A DNA stretch of 64,000 bases from Pseudomonas vanderleydeniana (GTDB lineage: Bacteria > Pseudomonadota > Gammaproteobacteria > Pseudomonadales > Pseudomonadaceae), in the NCBI RefSeq assembly GCF_014268755.2, contig NZ_CP077093.1:980001-1044000 (forward strand), given 5' to 3'. Positions 39,921 to 49,520 of this stretch are shown here, piece after piece. A model generated the notes under the pieces. The model had not been told where the DNA came from. It saw nothing but the letters and a program-made list of their open reading frames with translations, and ran no database searches. The translations under genes were made by a program, and so were the position numbers. Numbering within the stretch: position 1 is the stretch's first letter; the number at the start of each line of letters is the position of its first letter.

Positions 39921-40053
39921 TGTGGCGAGCGGGCTTGCCCGCGCTCGGTTGCGCAGCAGCCGCAATGCAGCCGCCTGGCTCTACCTGTGATACCGCAATA
40001 GCAGATGTTGGGGGGCGCCTTGCGCCCCAGCGCGGGCAAGCCCGCTCGCCACA
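39921..40053. repeat. REP doublet (REPIN-like)
   Basis: Left arm 39921-39945 TGTGGCGAGCGGGCTTGCCC... and its inverse 40029-40053 ending CCCGCTCGCCACA, about 83 bp apart. It fills the gap between the convergent lipoprotein and NAD(P)-binding genes. Confidence 0.93.
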
Positions 40054-40067
40054 GGCCCGCGTCGGTT

Positions 40068-40709
40068 TTACTTGCCGAGGCGGCGCAGTTCGTCGGACTC
40101 GACGATCCGCACGCCATCCTGCTCTTCCAGCGCCAGGCGCCATAGCGCCCGGGCCAGTTGGCAGGCCTCGATGCCACGGTATTTGCCGGGAATCAGTTTG
40201 GACAGCGGCCCCGCCAGTTGTTCGGCCAGGCGCGGCTCACTGCGTTCGCCGATCAGCAGCGACGGGCGGGCGATGGTCAGTTGTGGCCAGCCCTGTGCCT
40301 TCAGCGATTCTTCCATCTCACCCTTGACCCGGCTGTAGAACACCTTGGATTTCGGGTTGGCGTCCACCGCGCTGACCACGATCAGGTGCCGTGCACCCAG
40401 TTCCCGGGCGCGCTTGCCGAAGGCCACGACCATGTCGTGGTCGACGGCGCGGAAGGCTTCCTCGGAGCCGGCGAGCTTGATCGTGGTGCCCAGGCAGCAG
40501 ATCGCCAGGTCGACCCGGCCACTCAGTTGCGGCAGGAAGATCGCCGGGTCGCCGACCGGGTTTTCCAGGTGCGGATGCTTCGCCAGCGGGCGACGCGATG
40601 GGGCCAGGACACGACTGACCGTCGGCTCGTTGAGCAGCCGGTCCAGCAGATGTTCACCGGTCAGGCCGGTGGCTCCAGCGAGCAGGATGTGCTGAGGTGT
40701 CAAGTACAT
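40068..40709 (-). CDS. NAD(P)H-binding oxidoreductase (atypical SDR, HTATIP2/YwnB-like)
   Basis: 213 aa. Rossmann start [19 protein letters not shown], then [40 protein letters not shown] with [11 protein letters not shown], and [14 protein letters not shown], a pattern of small NAD(P)H-binding proteins related to HTATIP2. Reaction not assigned. It precedes the MORN-C13 gene upstream on the same strand by 27 bp and could share its transcript. Confidence 0.86.
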   Translation of the reverse strand: MYLTPQHILLAGATGLTGEHLLDRLLNEPTVSRVLAPSRRPLAKHPHLENPVGDPAIFLPQLSGRVDLAICCLGTTIKLAGSEEAFRAVDHDMVVAFGKRARELGARHLIVVSAVDANPKSKVFYSRVKGEMEESLKAQGWPQLTIARPSLLIGERSEPRLAEQLAGPLSKLIPGKYRGIEACQLARALWRLALEEQDGVRIVESDELRRLGK

Positions 40710-40736
40710 AAAATATCTCCCTTGATACGAATCAGC

Positions 40737-42455
40737 TTAGTTGCTCTTGGCTTCCTTGCTGTCCAGTGAAGCGCTTTGCAACGCTTTTCTTGCCTGTTGC
40801 TTGCGTAGCTGCTGCCAGTGGGCGAGTACCCCCTTGGGGGCCCAGATCTGCGGTTCCGATGCCTCGAAATTGTCCGTCTGCTCGCGCTCGGCGACGTGTG
40901 CCTTGGCCAGGTTGAAGGCCTGCTGCAGGTCGTCGGTCTGGTTCAGGGCCTGGGCGAACAGGGCGTCGCCGAAATAGGTGAAGTCCGCTTCCTCGGAGCA
41001 GCCGAAGGACACCCGGTCAGCCCGTGAGGCGGTCATGATCAGGGTTTTCTCGTCCTTGAGTGCCGGGATGAAACCGCCGGAGTAGCAGGCCGAGATGACG
41101 ATGACCTTGTCGCGGTTCTTCAGCGGGGCCAGGGCCGAGGCCATTTCATCGGCGGGCAGGTCGGCCAGTTCCAGGCGCGGCTGGTCCAGCACCAGTTCGT
41201 GGGCGTGGGTGCCGTGACTGGTCAGGTAGATGAAGATCAGGTCTTCCGGACCGCTGCGATCGGCCAGGGTCTGGGCGGCCCGGTGCAGGTTTTCGCGAGT
41301 GGCCATCGGCCGGTCGATCAGGTGGTCGCGATGGTTCACCAGGCTGATCTGGCCGTAGGCGCCGAAGCGGCTGGCGAGCATGTTGTTGACGTAGTCGGCT
41401 TCGCGCATGAACACGCTTTGCTTGCCGTCGCCGGCCAGCACCAGGCTGAACAGCTCGATGGCAGGGGTGGAGGCGGGGACCGCGGCCAGGGCTTTTTCCA
41501 GCAGCGGTCCCTGGGCCAGCAGGCCCAGCTCCAGCTGGTCCGGCAGCAGCTTGCCGTCGGCATCGCGAACCCGCTGGCCGTTGGTCCAGATACCACTCTG
41601 CACGCGGCCATCGGCCAGGGTCAGGATGCCCCGGCCTTCGTAGGTGTCGCTGGCGAACTCGCCGATGTAGGTGCTGCCGTCGGCCAGGCTCAGGTGGCCG
41701 AAGCCATTGAAGCGCCATTCGCTGAATTCGCCGCGATAATGGCTGCCGTCGACACCGATCAGCTCGCCCTTGCCATTGAGCACGCCGTCCTTGAATTCGC
41801 CGATCCAGACGTCGCCGTCGGCGTTCTCGTAGCGGCCCTTGCCGCTCAACTGGTTGTGCTTGAAACCGCCTGCGTACTGGTCGCCTTCGGCACTGTTGAA
41901 GGTGCCGACGCCTTCCAGCTGGCCGTTGACGAAGCGTCCGGTGAACTGGTTGCCACTGGCATCGCTGCGTTGGCCTTCGCCATTGGGCTTGCCGTGGGCG
42001 AATTCGCCCTGGTACTGGCTGCCGTCCTCCAGTTCGAGGTGGCCGAGGCCGGAATACTGGTCGTCCCTGAATTCACCGCGGTAGGTCATGCCGGCTTCTT
42101 TCAGGGTGCCTTCGCCGTCGCGCCGGCCCAGCTTGAAACCGCCGGTGTAGCTGCTGTCATGGATGGTCAGGGTGCCCTGGCCGTGAAACAGGCCCTGCTG
42201 GAACTGGCCCTTGTAGACCTCGCCGTTGCTGCCGTGCCACTCACCGTCGCCATGCCACTGGCCGTTGACGAACTGGCCGGCGTACCAGCTGCCGCTGGGG
42301 TAGTCGATGCGCCCCTGGCCTTGCAGCAGGCCATTGACCACTTCCCCACGGTAGCGGCCGCCGTCCGGCAGACGGGCGTCTGGCGGTAGCAGCGATTCGC
42401 CATCGCCGCAGGCGGCGAGTAGCAGGGTCAGGGCAAGGGGTGCAAGTGGGCGCAT
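40737..42455 (-). CDS. Lipoprotein with eleven MORN repeats and a C13/caspase-fold peptidase domain
   Basis: 572 aa. Signal with lipobox LLLAAC (Cys16) predicts lipid anchoring. Residues about 35-295 contain eleven MORN repeats, each near YxGxFxxGxxxGxG (for example YAGQFVNGQWHGDG, YKGQFQQGLFHGQG, YRGEFSEWRFNGFG). The C-terminal part (about 330-545) has the legumain/caspase-type dyad: His in IYLTSHGTHAHEL and Cys in VIVISACYSGGFIPAL, with downstream TASRADRVSFGCSEEADFTY. So this looks like an active cysteine peptidase displayed on a beta-hairpin stalk at the outer membrane. ATG 42455 chosen because the signal peptide starts there. Substrate unknown. Confidence 0.88.
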   Translation of the reverse strand: MRPLAPLALTLLLAACGDGESLLPPDARLPDGGRYRGEVVNGLLQGQGRIDYPSGSWYAGQFVNGQWHGDGEWHGSNGEVYKGQFQQGLFHGQGTLTIHDSSYTGGFKLGRRDGEGTLKEAGMTYRGEFRDDQYSGLGHLELEDGSQYQGEFAHGKPNGEGQRSDASGNQFTGRFVNGQLEGVGTFNSAEGDQYAGGFKHNQLSGKGRYENADGDVWIGEFKDGVLNGKGELIGVDGSHYRGEFSEWRFNGFGHLSLADGSTYIGEFASDTYEGRGILTLADGRVQSGIWTNGQRVRDADGKLLPDQLELGLLAQGPLLEKALAAVPASTPAIELFSLVLAGDGKQSVFMREADYVNNMLASRFGAYGQISLVNHRDHLIDRPMATRENLHRAAQTLADRSGPEDLIFIYLTSHGTHAHELVLDQPRLELADLPADEMASALAPLKNRDKVIVISACYSGGFIPALKDEKTLIMTASRADRVSFGCSEEADFTYFGDALFAQALNQTDDLQQAFNLAKAHVAEREQTDNFEASEPQIWAPKGVLAHWQQLRKQQARKALQSASLDSKEAKSN

Positions 42456-42566
42456 GACGGGATCCGGGCAATTAGGGGACCGAGTATGCCGAAGCATTGT
42501 GTCGTGTCCAGAGGTAAAGCACGAAACAGCATTGTCGCCGCTTCGTGCCACAGCCCGGATGTGGCT

Positions 42567-43022
42567 TCAGACGAAGCAGAGCGATAGGGGTTCGGCGATG
42601 TAGGCCGGTTTTTCCTGACCGTCGATTTCCAGTGTGGCGACGGCCTTGAGCAGCCACTGGCCGGGTTTTTTCTCGGTCACCTCGACCAGGTCGACCTTGA
42701 GCCGTACCCGGGAGTCGACCTTGACCGGCTGGATGAAGCGCACGCTGTCCAGCCCGTAGTTGACGACCATCTTCAAGCCTTCGGGCAGGATCAGGATGTC
42801 TTCCATCAGCTTGGGCATCAGCGACAGCGAGAGAAAGCCGTGGGCGATGGTGCTGCCGAATGGGGTTTGCGCGGCCTTGACCGGATCGACGTGGATGAAC
42901 TGATAATCGCCGGTGGCTTCCGCGAACAGGTTGATCCGCTCCTGGTCGATGGTGAGCCATTCGGAACGTCCCAGTTCCTTGCCGACATAGTCTTTGAGTT
43001 GCGCTACGGGTACATAGGGCAT
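42567..43022 (-). CDS. MaoC-family (R)-specific enoyl-CoA hydratase
   Basis: 151 aa hot-dog fold. Catalytic Asp/His motif in FAEATGDYQFIHVDPVKAAQ, then PFGSTIAHGFLSLSLMPKL. Close in layout to PhaJ-type or NodN-like dehydratases that hydrate trans-2-enoyl-CoA. GGAGAGG precedes ATG 43022; the 19-residue extension upstream is rejected. Stands alone, 110 bp upstream of the C13 lipoprotein gene on the same strand. Confidence 0.88.
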   Translation of the reverse strand: MPYVPVAQLKDYVGKELGRSEWLTIDQERINLFAEATGDYQFIHVDPVKAAQTPFGSTIAHGFLSLSLMPKLMEDILILPEGLKMVVNYGLDSVRFIQPVKVDSRVRLKVDLVEVTEKKPGQWLLKAVATLEIDGQEKPAYIAEPLSLCFV

Positions 43023-43184
43023 TGAGCCTCTCCTTGGTCGTTCGGGTTCAGGCCTTGGGTTGCAGCCCTTGGCATCCACTGTAGATCATCACGGCACTTG
43101 TGCCCGGTCAAGCGACCATGGCTTTGGCGAATGCCAGCGTATCGGCATGCTTATAATGGGGTGCGTTAACAAGGGAGAGTACGG

Positions 43185-43547
43185 ATGTTGCTGCGCGGCC
43201 TGACTTGGCTGGTGCTGTTTCAGTTGCTTGGCACGGCTATCAACCATTTGTGTGTACCGATGTTGCCAGGGCCGATCATCGGCCTGCTTCTACTGCTGGC
43301 ATTCCTGTTGATCCGCGGCGGAGTCGGGGCGCCGCTGAACGAGGCCGCGACCAGCCTGCTGCGCTACCTGCCGTTGCTGCTGGTGCCGCCGGCCGTGGGC
43401 GTGATGGTCTATGCCCGCGAGATCGCCGCGGACTTCTGGGCCATTGCCGGTTCGCTGGTGCTGTCGGTACTGATTTCCATGGCGCTGGTCGGGGTGTTGA
43501 TGAACTGGTTGATCCGCCGCAAGGATCGACAGGGGGGCGAGCAATGA
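43185..43547 (+). CDS. CidA/LrgA-family holin-like protein
   Basis: 120 aa with four hydrophobic segments: LTWLVLFQLLGTAIN, LPGPIIGLLLLLAFLLI, LRYLPLLLVPPAVGVM and IAGSLVLSVLISMALVGVLM, ending in a basic tail RRKDRQ. LrgA/CidA proteins influence murein hydrolase activity and export of small metabolites. The LrgB-type partner starts 4 bp before its stop. Confidence 0.92.
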   Translation: MLLRGLTWLVLFQLLGTAINHLCVPMLPGPIIGLLLLLAFLLIRGGVGAPLNEAATSLLRYLPLLLVPPAVGVMVYAREIAADFWAIAGSLVLSVLISMALVGVLMNWLIRRKDRQGGEQ

Positions 43548-44260
43548 CCGTGGACTGGCAAGGCGCCTGGGCCGCGGTGATTCACCACCCGCTGTTCGGT
43601 ATCGGGATCACCCTGGGCGCCTATCAACTGGTGCTGGCAGGGTTCGAGAAAACCCGCTGGATCTTCCTGCAACCGGTACTGGCGTCGATGGCGCTGGTAG
43701 TGGGGGTGCTGCTGTTGTGTGGCCTCGATTATGCCGAGTACCGCAAGAGCACCGAGATTCTCGGCATCCTGCTCGGCCCGGCAACTGTTGCCCTGGCGGT
43801 GCCCTTGTACCTGAACCTGCGGCGGATCCGGCAGTTGTTCTGGCCGATTTTTACTACGCTGGTGATTGGCGGCGTGATCGCCACCGGGCTGTGTGTCCTG
43901 CTGGGATGGTGGTTCGGCGCCGAGCCGCGGATGCTGATGACCATGGCGCCGAAGTCGGTGACCTCGCCCATCGCCATGCTGGTCGCCGAACAGATCGGTG
44001 GCGTGGCGGCCCTGGCCGCGGTGTTCGTGCTGATCACCGGGGTGATCGGGGCGATTGCCGGCCCTGCGATGCTGACGCGGCTCGGGGTGTTGCGGCCCGA
44101 GGCCCGCGGCATGGCCCTGGGCATGACCGCCCATGCGGTGGGCACCTCGGTGGCGCTGCAGGAAAGCGACGAATGTGGCGCTTTCGCGGCGTTGGCGATG
44201 AGCTTGATGGGCGTGTCCACTGCGGTACTGTTGCCACTGATCGTGACCTGGATGGTTTAA
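43544..44260 (+). CDS. LrgB/CidB-family membrane protein
   Basis: 238 aa with about seven membrane segments. Signature MAPKSVTSPIAMLVAEQIGG and later RGMALGMTAHAVGTSVALQE, characteristic of LrgB. ATG 43544 overlaps the cidA-like gene by 4 bp with GGGGGGCGA upstream, so both are made together. Works with the CidA partner. Confidence 0.93.
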   Translation: MTVDWQGAWAAVIHHPLFGIGITLGAYQLVLAGFEKTRWIFLQPVLASMALVVGVLLLCGLDYAEYRKSTEILGILLGPATVALAVPLYLNLRRIRQLFWPIFTTLVIGGVIATGLCVLLGWWFGAEPRMLMTMAPKSVTSPIAMLVAEQIGGVAALAAVFVLITGVIGAIAGPAMLTRLGVLRPEARGMALGMTAHAVGTSVALQESDECGAFAALAMSLMGVSTAVLLPLIVTWMV

Positions 44261-44272
44261 GGAAACCCTTGT

Positions 44273-44863
44273 ATGAGCCTGGCGCTGTTCCCCCTGAACA
44301 CCGTGCTGTTCCCCGGCTGCACCCTCGACCTGCAGATCTTCGAGGCGCGTTATCTGGATATGATCAGCCGCTGCATGAAGCAGGGCGGCGGCTTTGGCGT
44401 GGTCTGCATTCTCGAGGGCGAGGAGGTCGGGCCGGCGCCACAGGGCTTTGCCCGGATCGGTTGCGAAGCGTTGATCCGTGATTTCCAGCAGCAGGACAAT
44501 GGCCTGCTGGGCATTCGGGTCGAGGGTGGCCGGCGTTTTCGCGTGCTCGGCAGCGAGCAGCAGAAAGACCAGTTGACCGTCGCCGAGGTCGAGTGGCTGG
44601 ACGAGGCTCCCGAGCAGCCGTTGCAGGATGAGGACGAGGACCTGGTGGCCCTGCTCAAGGCGTTGGCCGAGCACCCGATGGTCGCGGCGCTGAACATGGG
44701 CGTCGAAGCCTGCGGGCAGCAGTCGTTGGCGAACCAGCTGGCATACCTGTTGCCGTTTTCCGATCTGGACAAGATCGACCTGCTGGAGCTCGATGACCCG
44801 CAGCAGCGCCTGGACGCGATCCAGGAACTGCTCGACGAGTTGCAGGGCGAGCTGTTCGCCTAG
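44273..44863 (+). CDS. Lon N-terminal (LON substrate-binding) domain protein
   Basis: 196 aa: a stand-alone Lon-N domain without ATPase or protease. Motifs: LALFPLNTVLFPGCTLDLQI, FEARYLDMISRCMKQGGGFG, VVCILEGEEVG and a helical C-terminal half (LANQLAYLLPFSDLDKIDLL). Role unknown; such proteins may handle misfolded substrates. It starts 12 bp after the lrgB-like gene and ends in a 4-bp convergent overlap with the DedA-PAP2 gene. Confidence 0.9.
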   Translation: MSLALFPLNTVLFPGCTLDLQIFEARYLDMISRCMKQGGGFGVVCILEGEEVGPAPQGFARIGCEALIRDFQQQDNGLLGIRVEGGRRFRVLGSEQQKDQLTVAEVEWLDEAPEQPLQDEDEDLVALLKALAEHPMVAALNMGVEACGQQSLANQLAYLLPFSDLDKIDLLELDDPQQRLDAIQELLDELQGELFA

Positions 44864-46176
44864 TAGGCGTACCGCAGCAGTTGCTGAGGTATGTGCCACA
44901 GCGCATGTGAGCCGTACAGCGCCACGGCGGCCGGCAGGATCAGCCACCAGGCCCGTGGTGGCATGCTGCCCAACGGCAGGTGGCGCTGGCTCAGGGTCAG
45001 GCTGGCAGCCAGAACGGCAATCGCCAGCAGGGCCCCGGCCAGGATGTCCGTCGGCCAATGCGCGCCCAGGTAGACCCGTGACAACGCCACGGCGAATGCC
45101 GGCAGGCAGCCGAGCAGCAGCCAGGTCACGCGCATCCGCGGTGGCTGCGCGCGTCCGGCGAGCACCGCCAGTACCAGGAAGAACGCGAACGAGCCCGAAC
45201 TGTGGCCGCTGGGCATGCTGTAGCTGGTGATCGGGTCGCTGAGCACTTCCGGGCGCATGCGTGCGAACAGATGCTTGGTGAGGGTGTTGCCGATGGCGGT
45301 GACGGCCAGCGTGCCGCCGAAGAACAAGGCGTGCCGCCATTGGCGGATGAGCAGCAGCAACACCGTGAGCACCGCCGCGACGGTGAACTGGGTGCGGAAG
45401 TCGCCCAGGCGGGTGACGACCACGGCGATCATGTCGAGGCTCTTGTCACGGTGTTCCTGGACCAGGCTCATCAGCCCCTGGTCGAATGCCTGCAAGTGCC
45501 GATAGCCGATGAACAGGCCGACCAGCAGCAACAGGCTCAGGCCTGAAATCAGCAGCGTGGCGCGTGGATGGCGCTTGAGGCTGCAATGGATGCACAGGCC
45601 GACCAGCGCCGCCAGGCCCGCCGCGACCACCGCGGTTTGCGGCCAGAACCCTTCGGGCAGAGGCAGGCGGAACGCCGCGCCGGTGGCCCAGCCGGGCAGC
45701 AGGTAGGCCACCGACCAGCCAGCGGCGGCAATCAGGCTGACGCCGATGAAACGTGGCAGCGGCATGTCGCACATGCCGGCAATCATCGGCAGCATCGGTC
45801 GCAATGGGCCGATGAAGCGTCCCACCAGCAGGCTGGCGATGCCGTAGCGCTGGAAGTAGGACTCGGCGCCGTTCATCCATTCCGGATGCTGACGCAGGCC
45901 GGGCAGGCGGCGGATGTTCTGGTGAAAACGGCGGCCGAGGGTGTACGAGAGTCCGTCACCCAGCAGGCCGCCGAGGAATCCCAGCAACAGGGTCTCACCC
46001 AGGGGCAGGGCGCCACTGCCGGCGAGGACCGCGATGGCGAACAGCAGCACGGTGCCGGGCACGATGATGCCGGCGATGGCCAGGCATTCGACGCAGGCCA
46101 CGACGAATACGGCCAGGCCCAGCCACTGCGGGTTGGCTGTCAACCAGCCGGTGATGCTATCGAGCCATGGGCCCAT
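44860..46176 (-). CDS. DedA (VTT) and PAP2 phosphatase fusion membrane protein
   Basis: 438 aa. Residues about 1-195 are a DedA/VTT domain: IAGIIVPGTVLLFAIAVLAG, GDGLSYTLGRRFHQ, RYGIASLLVGRFIGPLRPML and AGMCDMPLPRF. Residues about 230-430 are PAP2: KHLFARMRP (KX6RP motif), YSMPSGHSSGSFAF and SRVYLGAHWPTDILAG. Likely combines lipid-carrier (undecaprenyl phosphate) translocation with pyrophosphate hydrolysis in the inner membrane. About ten or more membrane helices. Upstream of it on the same strand is the DNA glycosylase gene (15 bp gap). Confidence 0.9.
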   Translation of the reverse strand: MGPWLDSITGWLTANPQWLGLAVFVVACVECLAIAGIIVPGTVLLFAIAVLAGSGALPLGETLLLGFLGGLLGDGLSYTLGRRFHQNIRRLPGLRQHPEWMNGAESYFQRYGIASLLVGRFIGPLRPMLPMIAGMCDMPLPRFIGVSLIAAAGWSVAYLLPGWATGAAFRLPLPEGFWPQTAVVAAGLAALVGLCIHCSLKRHPRATLLISGLSLLLLVGLFIGYRHLQAFDQGLMSLVQEHRDKSLDMIAVVVTRLGDFRTQFTVAAVLTVLLLLIRQWRHALFFGGTLAVTAIGNTLTKHLFARMRPEVLSDPITSYSMPSGHSSGSFAFFLVLAVLAGRAQPPRMRVTWLLLGCLPAFAVALSRVYLGAHWPTDILAGALLAIAVLAASLTLSQRHLPLGSMPPRAWWLILPAAVALYGSHALWHIPQQLLRYAY

Positions 46177-46191
46177 GGGTGATTTCCTTCT

Positions 46192-46878
46192 TCAGGAGAG
46201 CAGGTGGTAATCCCTGCCTTCGACCTGGCCCCGGCGCAAAGGGTTGCGGGTGCAGCAGGTGGCAAATTCGGCATCGACGAAGCGATACATCAGGTGTTCG
46301 TCCCGGCCCAGCGGGATGCCCAGGCGGGTGGTCTGGATGATCGGTGCTGGCCGGTTGCCGACGTCTTCGACGAACAGGCGTTGCGGGTCGAAGCGCTTGG
46401 CGTCCCAGATCGGGACCTTCAGCTCCAGCGCCCTGCACAGCAGGGTCTGGCCGGCGCACAGCTTGTGGGCCGGGCGCGGGCGGCCCTGGCTGTCGGGGTT
46501 GTTCAACTGCATCCGTGCCAGGCTGGCGGGGCCGGAGCGCTCGTCGGTCCAGGGGTAGGCCGACTTGATCAGCACCGCATTGCCCGGCCCGTGGGCACTG
46601 AAATTCAGCGAATCGCCTCCGCGGGCGTAATACATGTAGATGTGTCCGCCATCCAGAAACAAAGCCTTACGCTTTTCTGTATAGCCGAGTGAGGCATGGC
46701 TGCCTTTTTCCTCGAAGTAATAGGCTTCTGTCTCTATGATGCGCGCCGCGAGCCACAGGTCTGCGACCCGATGGCGTATGACTTTTCCCAGCAATTCGCG
46801 GGCGAGCAGCTGCGCATCACGATCGAAAAAGCTGTCTGGCAGGGCGTTCGGCAGAGGGAGGGGGGTCAGATTGGACAT
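46192..46878 (-). CDS. DNA-3-methyladenine glycosylase (AAG/MPG family)
   Basis: 228 aa. Base-excision enzyme removing alkylated purines. Family motifs: FDRDAQLLARELLGKVIRHR, IIETEAYYFEEKGSHASLGY, GHIYMYYARGGDSLNFSAHG and PLRRGQVEGRDYHLL. The Tyr/Glu active-site region (ETEAY) is present. Gene order proA-divergent-AAG matches the neighbourhood known from P. aeruginosa. Confidence 0.93.
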   Translation of the reverse strand: MSNLTPLPLPNALPDSFFDRDAQLLARELLGKVIRHRVADLWLAARIIETEAYYFEEKGSHASLGYTEKRKALFLDGGHIYMYYARGGDSLNFSAHGPGNAVLIKSAYPWTDERSGPASLARMQLNNPDSQGRPRPAHKLCAGQTLLCRALELKVPIWDAKRFDPQRLFVEDVGNRPAPIIQTTRLGIPLGRDEHLMYRFVDAEFATCCTRNPLRRGQVEGRDYHLLS

Positions 46879-47014
46879 CGTTCCTGATGGCTATCCAAGG
46901 CTGTTCGGAGGCCAATCATACCGATTCTGTGCTTAATTCAGGCTGAATGGCGGCTATTTGCGCGGCATTTCGACCATCCGCCCGGCACCGCTGTCCGTCA
47001 GGCGGCGCGGGAGC

Positions 47015-47020
47015 TATAAT
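47015..47020 (+). promoter_or_regulatory. Probable -10 element of proA
   Basis: A perfect TATAAT followed by CGGCCGC, 36 bp before the proA ATG. The -35 position (46992-46997, TGTCCG) is weak, so this is a tentative call. Confidence 0.5.
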
Positions 47021-47056
47021 CGGCCGCTTTCTTCTTTGCCAAGACCTCCTTAGACC

Positions 47057-48328
47057 ATGACCGAGTCCGTTCTTGACTACATGACCCGCCTGGGCCACGC
47101 AGCCCGCGAGGCTTCCCGCGTGATCGGCCGTGCCAGCACCGCGCAGAAGAACCGCGCGCTGCACGCCGCCGCCGCCGCGCTGGATGCCGCGCGTGACGAA
47201 CTGGTCGCCGCCAATGAGCTCGACCTGGCCGCTGCCCGCGCCAATGGTCTGGAGCCGGCGCTGGTCGAGCGTCTGGCCCTGACGCCGGCGCGGATCGACA
47301 GCATGATCGTCGGCCTGCGCCAGGTGGCGAGCCTGCCGGACCCGGTCGGGGCGATCCGTGACATGAGCTACCGGCCGTCGGGTATCCAGGTCGGCAAGAT
47401 GCGCGTTCCGCTGGGGGTCGTGGGAATCATCTACGAGTCGCGGCCGAACGTGACCATCGATGCCGCCAGCCTGTGCCTGAAGTCCGGCAATGCGACGATC
47501 CTGCGCGGCGGCTCCGAGGCGATCAACTCCAACCGTGCCATTGCCGCCTGCATCCAGCGCGGCCTGGACGAGGCCGGGCTGCCGGCCGCCGTGGTTCAGG
47601 TGGTGGAAGTCACCGATCGTGCCGCCGTCGGCGCGTTGATCAGCATGCCCGAATACGTCGACGTGATCGTGCCGCGTGGTGGCAAGGGCCTGATCGAACG
47701 GATCAGCCGCGACGCCCGGGTACCGGTGATCAAGCACCTGGACGGTATCTGCCACGTCTATGTCAGCGCCCACGCCGACCTGGACAAGGCCCGGCGCATC
47801 GCCTTCAACGCCAAGACCTATCGCTATGGCATCTGCGGCGCCATGGAAACCCTGCTGGTGGACAAGGCCGTTGCCGAGGCCTTCCTGCCGGCCATGGCCG
47901 AGCAGTTCCGCGCCAAGGGCGTCGAGTTGCGTGGCTGCGAGCGGACCCGGGCGATCATCGAGGCCGTTGCAGCGACCGAAGAGGACTGGAACACCGAATA
48001 CTTGGCGCCGATCCTGTCGATCCGCGTCGTCGATGGCCTGGACATGGCCGTCGAGCACATCAACGGCTACGGTTCGCATCACACCGACTCGATCGTCACC
48101 GAGGACCTGGCCGAATCCCGCCGATTCATGGCCGACGTCGATTCCAGCTCGGTGATGCTCAACACCCCGACCTGCTTCGCCGATGGCTTCGAGTACGGAT
48201 TGGGTGCCGAGATCGGCATTTCTACTGATAAGCTGCACGCCCGCGGACCGGTCGGTCTGGAAGGCCTGACCTGCGAGAAGTACATCGTGGTCGGTGACGG
48301 GCAGCTGCGTGGCCAGGAGTCGATCTGA
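47057..48328 (+). CDS. proA: Gamma-glutamyl phosphate reductase
   Basis: 423 aa. Second step of proline synthesis: NADPH reduction of gamma-glutamyl phosphate. Motifs: [56 protein letters not shown], catalytic Cys in [14 protein letters not shown] and [23 protein letters not shown] 47057. First gene of the conserved run proA-nadD-rsfS-rlmH-mrdA-rodA. Confidence 0.97.
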   Translation: MTESVLDYMTRLGHAAREASRVIGRASTAQKNRALHAAAAALDAARDELVAANELDLAAARANGLEPALVERLALTPARIDSMIVGLRQVASLPDPVGAIRDMSYRPSGIQVGKMRVPLGVVGIIYESRPNVTIDAASLCLKSGNATILRGGSEAINSNRAIAACIQRGLDEAGLPAAVVQVVEVTDRAAVGALISMPEYVDVIVPRGGKGLIERISRDARVPVIKHLDGICHVYVSAHADLDKARRIAFNAKTYRYGICGAMETLLVDKAVAEAFLPAMAEQFRAKGVELRGCERTRAIIEAVAATEEDWNTEYLAPILSIRVVDGLDMAVEHINGYGSHHTDSIVTEDLAESRRFMADVDSSSVMLNTPTCFADGFEYGLGAEIGISTDKLHARGPVGLEGLTCEKYIVVGDGQLRGQESI

Positions 48329-48329
48329 C

Positions 48330-49019
48330 TTGGTCGAGCAACGCCAGTCAGCCGCCGTGCCCCCTCGCGAAGTTCCACCTCGGCGCATCGGTGTGCTCGG
48401 TGGAACCTTCGACCCGGTGCACATCGGCCACTTGCGCAGTGCCCTGGAAGTCGCGGAACTGATGGAACTCGATGAGTTGCGCCTGATGCCCAGCGCACGC
48501 CCACCTCATCGCGACACCCCGCAGGTGTCGGCGCTCGACCGGTTGGCGATGGTCGACTGTGCGGTGGCCGGTATCGCGCCGTTGGTGGTCGACGACCGGG
48601 AGCTGCAACGGGACAAGCCGTCCTACACTATCGACACCCTGGAACTCATGCGGGCCGAGCTGGCCGCCGAGGACCAGGTGTTTCTGTTGCTGGGCTGGGA
48701 CGCATTCTGCGGCCTGCCCAACTGGCATCGCTGGGAGGAGTTGCTCCTGCATTGCCACATCCTGGTGCTGCAACGCCCGGATGCCGACAGTGAGCCGCCG
48801 GATGCCTTGCGCAACCTGCTGGCCGCTCGGTCGGTGAGTGACCCAAGGGCCCTGCCGGGGCCTGGCGGGCATATTACATTCGTCTGGCAGACACCCCTCG
48901 CGGTGTCGGCCACCCAGATCCGTCAACTGCTGGCCAGCGGTAAGTCGGTACGTTTCCTGGTGCCTGACGCGGTCCTGGCCTATATCGATGCGCACGGTCT
49001 GTACCGTGCGTCGAACTGA
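48330..49019 (+). CDS. nadD: Nicotinate-nucleotide adenylyltransferase
   Basis: 229 aa. Makes deamido-NAD from nicotinate mononucleotide and ATP. Nucleotidyltransferase motifs: [50 protein letters not shown] and C-terminal [15 protein letters not shown]. No ATG lies before the GGTFDP motif; TTG 48330 has AGGAG ten bases upstream and starts just after the proA stop, so it is preferred; GTG 48357 is the alternative. Confidence 0.94.
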   Translation: MVEQRQSAAVPPREVPPRRIGVLGGTFDPVHIGHLRSALEVAELMELDELRLMPSARPPHRDTPQVSALDRLAMVDCAVAGIAPLVVDDRELQRDKPSYTIDTLELMRAELAAEDQVFLLLGWDAFCGLPNWHRWEELLLHCHILVLQRPDADSEPPDALRNLLAARSVSDPRALPGPGGHITFVWQTPLAVSATQIRQLLASGKSVRFLVPDAVLAYIDAHGLYRASN

Positions 49020-49085
49020 AGGTGGGTTTCGACGCCGCAAGTTGCGCGAAGAAACCGCCAAACATACGAGCTGAATGAGTTTTAT

Positions 49086-49511
49086 ATGACGAACAAAGAA
49101 GTTTTGAATGGCGCTGAAATCGTCGAAGTGGCCAAGGCCGCACTGGAAGACGTCAAGGCCCAGGATATCCAGGTCATCGACGTCCGTGACAAGAACAGCA
49201 TCACCGACTACATGGTGATCGCCACCGGTACCTCGAACCGCCAGATCAACGCGATGCTGGACAAGGTCCGCGAAAACGTGAAGGCCAAGGGCCTGCGCCC
49301 GCTGGGCGAGGAAGGCAAGGGCGACAGCGACTGGGTTCTGCTGGACCTGGACACCGTCATCGTCCACATGATGACCGCCTCGGCTCGCCAGTTCTACGAC
49401 CTGGAGCGCCTGTGGGCCGGTGCCGAGCAGAGCCGTTCGGCCAGCGCCGCGCACCACAGCCCGGAAAACTCCCATGAGCACTTCGCCAAGCTCAACAAGG
49501 ACATGGAATAA
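49086..49511 (+). CDS. rsfS: Ribosomal silencing factor RsfS
   Basis: 141 aa. Binds uL14 and blocks subunit joining in starvation. Motifs: DVRDKNSITDYMVIATGTSN, RQINAMLDKVRENVKAKGL, GDSDWVLLDLDTVIVHMMT and ARQFYDLERLWAGAEQ. ATG 49086 has only a weak GAATGAG site. Followed after 9 bp by rlmH, the usual pair. Confidence 0.95.
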   Translation: MTNKEVLNGAEIVEVAKAALEDVKAQDIQVIDVRDKNSITDYMVIATGTSNRQINAMLDKVRENVKAKGLRPLGEEGKGDSDWVLLDLDTVIVHMMTASARQFYDLERLWAGAEQSRSASAAHHSPENSHEHFAKLNKDME

Positions 49512-49520
49512 GGGTCGCCC

